DNA from: Alphaproteobacteria bacterium
GTDB lineage: Bacteria; Pseudomonadota; Alphaproteobacteria; Micropepsales; Micropepsaceae
Direction: 5' to 3'
DNA: 8,424 bases
NCBI GenBank assembly: GCA_003451645.1
Contig: DMER01000241.1
Location: 2,183 to 10,606, forward strand
The notes under the pieces were generated by a model. The model was given only the letters and a program-made list of their open reading frames with translations, was not told the DNA's origin and did not search any database. Of the stretch, positions 5,272 through 8,424 are shown in pieces (positions within the stretch are counted from its first letter, which is position 1; every line of letters starts with the position of its first letter). A program made the position numbers and the translations under genes.

Positions 5272-5934
5272 ATGGCGAAGAGCGAAGAGGAGAAGGGCGC
5301 CAAGCCCGAAGGCGATGCGGGCGAGGCCCCGGCCAAATCCTCCAAGAAGAAAATGATGATCATTGCGGGTGCCGCGTTGCTGCTGGTGCTGGGTGGCGGC
5401 GGCGCGGCCTATTTCCTCTTGTTTAGTGGCGGGGAGGAGAACGCCGTCGCGGATGCCCATGGGGCACCGGCGGCTGATGCGCATGGGGCGCCAAAGGACG
5501 CGCATGGGGAGGCCAAAAAGGAAGCTGGCCATGGGGATGCCCACGGGAAAGCTGCGGACCATAAGAAAGATGACGGGCATGGCGGCGGGCACGGCGCAGC
5601 CGACGCCCATACCGCCAACTATGTGCCGGGGCAGCCTGTGTTCTTTGATCTGCCAGCGATACTCGTTAATCTGCGGTCGGATGAGAAGCCAGTATTCCTA
5701 AAGCTTGTGGTGTCGCTCGAATTGAGTGAGCCAAATGCGATCAAGGCAGTGGAGGGCGTTCTGCCGCGCGTTGTTGACCAATTCCAAACCTATTTGCGGG
5801 AATTGCGGGTTGAGGAATTGAGCGGGTCGGCGGCGACGATCCGCCTGAAGGAGGAATTGCTGCGGCGGGTGAAAATGGCGGCCTCACCCGTTGAGGTGCA
5901 AGATGTTCTGTTCAAAGACATGATTATTCAGTAG
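5272..5934 (+). CDS. fliL: Flagellar basal body-associated protein FliL with His-rich linker
   Basis: FliL is a single-pass inner-membrane protein that surrounds the stator units and supports motor torque. The 220-residue product has a charged cytoplasmic tail (1-27), a transmembrane helix (about 28-51, MMIIAGAALLLVLGGGGAAY), a long periplasmic linker (52-118) and the FliL domain (about 122-220: FFDLPAILVNLRSDEKPVFL, KLVVSLEL, and the C-terminal VQDVLFKDMIIQ typical of the family). The linker is unusual: nine histidines within residues 61-113, with four DAHG repeats plus DAHT. The total is longer than the usual ~160-190 residues because of this linker. ATG 5272 is the only start that keeps the tail and helix; its ribosome site is weak (GGA at 5261). 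First gene of an operon with fliM, a small membrane protein and a motE-like gene. Confidence 0.93.
   Translation: MAKSEEEKGAKPEGDAGEAPAKSSKKKMMIIAGAALLLVLGGGGAAYFLLFSGGEENAVADAHGAPAADAHGAPKDAHGEAKKEAGHGDAHGKAADHKKDDGHGGGHGAADAHTANYVPGQPVFFDLPAILVNLRSDEKPVFLKLVVSLELSEPNAIKAVEGVLPRVVDQFQTYLRELRVEELSGSAATIRLKEELLRRVKMAASPVEVQDVLFKDMIIQ
5452..5548 (+). repeat. Short DNA repeats encoding DAHG units in FliL
   Basis: The 13-base unit GAYGCSCATGGGG occurs at 5452, 5476 and 5497 (spaced 24 and 21 bases), with a diverged copy at 5536. Each encodes Asp-Ala-His-Gly in frame. All spacings are multiples of three, fitting growth by in-frame duplication or slippage. Confidence 0.75.
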
Positions 5935-5945
5935 GCGGATCGCGT

Positions 5946-7040
5946 ATGACTGGAACGCCGGATGGCACCGTAGGACCGGAACCACAGGCTGGCGCGCAAA
6001 CGGGCGGGGCGGAAGACGCGTCGGCCTGGGAGAGCATGCTGGAGAATGATGGGGCGGCGTCCGCGGGCGGATCGGAGCGCATCCTCAATCAAGACGAAAT
6101 CGACAGCCTGTTAGGGTTTGACGCGGGGGTTGAGGATCAGAGTGAGCGCACCGGCGTGCGCGCGATTATCAATTCTGCACTCGTATCCTATGAGCGGCTG
6201 CCGATGCTGGAGATCGTCTTTGACCGCCTTGTGCGGTTGATGACGACCTCTCTCAGGAATTTTACCTCCGACAATGTCGAGGTAAGCCTCGACAATATTT
6301 CCTCGATCCGTTTTGGCGATTATTTGAACTCAATTCCGTTGCCAGCGATTCTGGCAGTGTTTCGCGCAGAGGAGCTCGATAATTTTGGGCTTCTGACGGT
6401 CGATTCCAACCTCATCTATTCGATTGTGGATGTGCTTCTGGGCGGACGGCGTGGCACAGCCGCCATGCGCGTCGAAGGCCGTCCGTATACGACGATTGAG
6501 CGCAGCCTGGTTCAGCGGATGATCGAGGTGGTCTTAAGCGACATGCAGATCGCCTTTGAGCCATTGTCCGCACTGCACTTCAATCTGGACCGCCTTGAGA
6601 TCAATCCGCGCTTTGCCGCGATCGCCAGGCCCGCCAATGCGGCGGTGCTGGTGAAATTGCGCATCGACATGGAGGATCGCGGCGGCAGGCTGGAACTTCT
6701 GTTGCCTTACGCGACGCTCGAGCCCATTCGCGAACTGCTGCTACAGATGTTCATGGGCGAGAAATTCGGCCGCGACTCCATTTGGGAGGGCCATTTGGCA
6801 ACCGAATTGTGGCGCACCAATGTCGAGATCGACGCTGTGCTCGATGAGCAAAAGATGACCCTCAAAGAGGTGATGGCGTTCAAGCCCGGGCAGACCTTGA
6901 TGCTCAACGCGACGCCCGAGGCCCGAATTGAAATGCGCTGCGGCGGCGTGCCGCTCTTGCGCGGGCGCATGGGGCGCATCGGGCATCAAGTCGCGGTGCG
7001 CGTTGAGGACATCATCCGGCGCCGCGTGCCAACAGAATAG
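5946..7040 (+). CDS. fliM: Flagellar motor switch protein FliM
   Basis: FliM is part of the C ring; it binds phosphorylated CheY and changes rotor direction. The 364-residue product has the CheY-binding motif LNQDEIDSLLGF (47-58), the middle domain (about 70-250) with DYLNSIPLPA (125-134) and the GGxxG loop LLGGRRG (164-170) that contacts FliG, and a C-terminal SpoA/FliN-like domain (about 280-357: MTLKEVMAFKPGQTL, 304-318; VPLLRGRMGRIG, 335-346). The CheY motif, usually within the first ~15 residues in enterics, here follows a 45-residue acidic, Gly/Ala-rich extension containing WESMLEN (28-34). No better start is available downstream: later Met codons lack ribosome sites, while GGCGGA lies before ATG 5946. 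The gap from fliL is 11 bases. Confidence 0.96.
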   Translation: MTGTPDGTVGPEPQAGAQTGGAEDASAWESMLENDGAASAGGSERILNQDEIDSLLGFDAGVEDQSERTGVRAIINSALVSYERLPMLEIVFDRLVRLMTTSLRNFTSDNVEVSLDNISSIRFGDYLNSIPLPAILAVFRAEELDNFGLLTVDSNLIYSIVDVLLGGRRGTAAMRVEGRPYTTIERSLVQRMIEVVLSDMQIAFEPLSALHFNLDRLEINPRFAAIARPANAAVLVKLRIDMEDRGGRLELLLPYATLEPIRELLLQMFMGEKFGRDSIWEGHLATELWRTNVEIDAVLDEQKMTLKEVMAFKPGQTLMLNATPEARIEMRCGGVPLLRGRMGRIGHQVAVRVEDIIRRRVPTE

Positions 7041-7050
7041 GAGCGCATCG

Positions 7051-7407
7051 ATGACACCTAGTTTGATTGCAGATGGACTTCTGGCGCTTCTGTTGCTGGC
7101 CATGCTGGCTGCGGTATTGCGGCTGGAATGGCGGCTAAAGTCCTTTCGCGCCGGCCAAACCGCGATGGCGGATTTGATCCGGGAGCTGACGGTCGCGAGC
7201 ATGCGAGCAGAGGCGTCAATCTCCGGCCTCAAGAATACTGCACAAGAAAGCGGTGCCGCACTCGATCAGCAAATCAAGCGTGCCCGTGCGCTTACCGATG
7301 AAATGGCGCTGCTGTCAGATCGCGGCACGCAAATGGTGCAAGGGCCGCGGCGGCCACAGAGTGATCCAGCCGCCACGGCATTGCGCGCGCTTGGGGGAGC
7401 CCGCTAG
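7051..7407 (+). CDS. Small single-pass membrane protein with coiled coil (DUF6468-like)
   Basis: A 118-residue protein: a transmembrane helix at 8-24 (DGLLALLLLAMLAAVLRL), a basic patch just after it (RLEWRLKSFR, 24-33), a probable coiled coil (about 35-95) and a short disordered Pro/Arg tail. I link it, from memory and without a search, to the DUF6468 family of uncharacterised alphaproteobacterial proteins found beside fliM. The N-terminus is short and the Arg/Lys lie after the helix. The positive-inside rule would put the coiled coil in the cytoplasm, near the C ring. Start 7051 is chosen because TAGGAG, overlapping the fliM stop, lies 7 bases upstream; the frame stays open into fliM, but that part is shadow coding. 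It sits 10 bases after fliM and 2 bases before the next gene, so it is surely co-expressed with switch and motor genes. Function unknown. Confidence 0.8.
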   Translation: MTPSLIADGLLALLLLAMLAAVLRLEWRLKSFRAGQTAMADLIRELTVASMRAEASISGLKNTAQESGAALDQQIKRARALTDEMALLSDRGTQMVQGPRRPQSDPAATALRALGGAR

Positions 7408-7409
7408 TC

Positions 7410-8273
7410 ATGGTGACAGTCCGCTTGGTTCCGGTTTTGCTTGGAGGATGCGCCCTAGCCTTGGTGAGCAAGGGTGCGGAAGTTCTGTCGGGTGCGGAGC
7501 AAGTGTGGATCGCGCCCGCGCACGCGGCGGCGGCGGCCGAAGCGCCAGCCACCCCTGCGCCACCACCGGCGAGCACAGCGGCCGTGGCACCTGTGTCTCC
7601 GGCGGCCGTGGAGGCCGAAAGCAACTCACGCTCGGAAGCCGATGTCTTGCGGAGCCTTTCAAAACGGCGCGAGGCGCTGGATCAGCGCGAGCGTGAATTG
7701 TCGATCCGTGAGCAGACGATGGCTGCGGCGGAGCGGCGGATCGAGGAGCGGGTGAGCGAGTTAAAGGCCATTGAAGGCCGCATCAACGCTCTGTTGGGGC
7801 AGAGGGAAGCGGCACAAGATGAGCAGCTGGCAAGCCTTGTGAAAATGTATGAGAGCATGAAGCCAGGCGACGCGGCGCGCATTTTTGAGAAGTTGGATCA
7901 TACTGTTTTGTTGCCCGTGGCCGCCAAAATGAAGCCCGCAAAACTGGGTTCAGTTATGGCGCTGATGGATGCCGTCAAAGCACAGGATCTGACGGTGATG
8001 CTCGCCAAGCGCTTGGACATCAACAAAGCGCAGATCGATGGGCTTGCTCAAGCGGCGAAGAGTGCTGCCGAACCCGAGGGACCGACAGTTCCGCCGGCAG
8101 AGCCAACGCCTGTGCCGTTGCCATCGCCTGCCCCTGTTGCTCCGGCTCCGGCGCAACCGGCCGCAGCCTTGCAGCCGGACGTGCTGCCAGAGATGCCGCC
8201 GCCGCCGGCACCAGCACCTTTGCCCGCCCAGGCCGCACCGGCTGCACCTGCCACGGCCCAGCCGCAGGGCTGA
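7410..8273 (+). CDS. MotE-family (COG3334) flagellar protein with long Pro/Ala tail
   Basis: MotE of Sinorhizobium is a periplasmic chaperone for the motility protein MotC; related MgtE-N-like proteins occur in many alphaproteobacterial flagellar clusters with unproven roles. The 287-residue product has an N-terminal hydrophobic segment (6-20) followed by a possible signal-peptidase site after APAHA (35-39), a Pro/Ala linker (40-68), a strongly charged coiled coil (about 75-138, heptads such as RREALDQRERELSIREQ) and the MotE core (about 140-206: LVKMYESMKPGDAARIFEKL, 143-162; LMDAVKAQDLTVMLAKRLD, 185-203). Residues 222-287 are almost entirely Pro, Ala, Val, Leu and Gln. The MotE core is normally close to the C-terminus; this tail is extra. 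GGGGGAG lies 10 bases before the ATG. Last gene of the fliL operon, 2 bases after the small membrane protein. Whether the N-terminus is cleaved or is a membrane anchor is open. Confidence 0.85.
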   Translation: MVTVRLVPVLLGGCALALVSKGAEVLSGAEQVWIAPAHAAAAAEAPATPAPPPASTAAVAPVSPAAVEAESNSRSEADVLRSLSKRREALDQRERELSIREQTMAAAERRIEERVSELKAIEGRINALLGQREAAQDEQLASLVKMYESMKPGDAARIFEKLDHTVLLPVAAKMKPAKLGSVMALMDAVKAQDLTVMLAKRLDINKAQIDGLAQAAKSAAEPEGPTVPPAEPTPVPLPSPAPVAPAPAQPAAALQPDVLPEMPPPPAPAPLPAQAAPAAPATAQPQG

Positions 8274-8283
8274 GACCTTGGGC

Positions 8284-8299
8284 TTAACACCAGCTTAAC
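8284..8299 (+). promoter_or_regulatory. Perfect CtrA box (TTAA-N7-TTAAC)
   Basis: TTAA-CACCAGC-TTAAC matches the CtrA consensus at all nine defined positions, the best such site in the window. It begins 11 bases after the motE-like stop codon and ends 68 bases before the ATG at 8368. The gene it serves is therefore most likely the one starting at 8368, which would have its own cell-cycle-timed promoter rather than depending only on read-through from fliL. Confidence 0.75.
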
Positions 8300-8367
8300 G
8301 GCCTTGGTTCTAGGGTTGCGAAGGGTATGACAGGCGCATCGCGCTTGTCACCCTGTCGATTGTTTGA

Positions 8368-8424
8368 ATGCGGATCATTGTGCGCAAAAGCGGTCTCATT
8401 GTCTTGGCCCTTGCGGGCCTCTTT
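8368..8424 (+). CDS. Start of an exported or membrane protein (cut by window edge)
   Basis: Nineteen codons are visible: MRIIVRKSGLIVLALAGLF, a basic N-region (two Arg, one Lys) followed by a hydrophobic stretch, as in a signal peptide or first membrane helix. An in-frame stop (TGA, 8365-8367) directly precedes the ATG, so the protein cannot start earlier in this frame; an in-frame GTG at 8380 is an alternative. No clear ribosome site is seen. An overlapping frame from ATG 8327 is also open to the edge but is Cys-rich and lacks a signal or proper ribosome spacing. The product is unknown; the CtrA box at 8284 and the flagellar context suggest a flagellar or cell-cycle function. Confidence 0.55.
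   Translation, partial: MRIIVRKSGLIVLALAGLF

Noticed and set aside
4367..5356. Plus-strand open frame of 329 codons opposite flgF and into fliL
   Set aside because: Antisense shadow of flgF that also runs through the control region and the fliL start in another frame; no recognisable domain.
7443..7454. LLGGC near residue 11-14 of the MotE-like protein as a lipobox
   Set aside because: The hydrophobic stretch before the Cys is only about six residues and the -2/-1 residues are both Gly; a signal peptide or anchor is more likely.

Overview
The window is a flagellar gene cluster from an alphaproteobacterium. The gene set (FliX, a one-cysteine DksA, a MotE/COG3334 protein after fliM) and the regulatory sites (CtrA-like TTAA-N7-TTAAC boxes, sigma-54 -24/-12 promoters, FlbD/ftr-like palindromes) point to a Caulobacter-type flagellar hierarchy. 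Caulobacterales, Maricaulales or a Rhodospirillales relative would all fit; the sequence alone does not fix the genus. I see no mobile element, CRISPR array, tRNA or rRNA, and base composition looks uniform.

Layout. (1) Bases 1-768, minus: 5' two thirds of flgI (P ring), cut by the window edge. (2) 769-974: divergent control region with a sigma-54 promoter firing left into flgI, an ftr-like palindrome and a CtrA-like box facing fliX. (3) 975-1385, plus: fliX, starting at TTG. (4) 1386-1586: gap with a good sigma-70-type promoter for dksA. (5) 1587-2003, plus: dksA, meeting flgH tail to tail. (6) 2019-5050, minus: operon flgF-flgG-flgA-flgH (proximal rod, distal rod, P-ring chaperone, L ring). 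(7) 5051-5271: a second divergent control region built like the first. (8) 5272-8273, plus: tightly packed operon fliL-fliM-small membrane protein-motE-like. (9) 8274-8367: short gap with a perfect CtrA consensus box. (10) 8368 to the edge: first 19 codons of a secreted or membrane protein.

How it works together (inference from the Caulobacter model). CtrA turns on early genes (fliX, and probably fliL-fliM for motor and switch). FliX, together with FlbD, senses completion of the inner structure. FlbD then acts at the ftr palindromes to drive sigma-54 transcription of the rod and ring genes (flgI; flgF-G-A-H), and may at the same time repress the early gene on the other side. The two divergent regions carry the same elements in the same order, which is the most striking non-coding structure here. 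The protein-level oddities are a histidine-rich periplasmic linker in FliL, a long Pro/Ala tail on the MotE-like protein, and a DksA with only one of the four zinc-finger cysteines.
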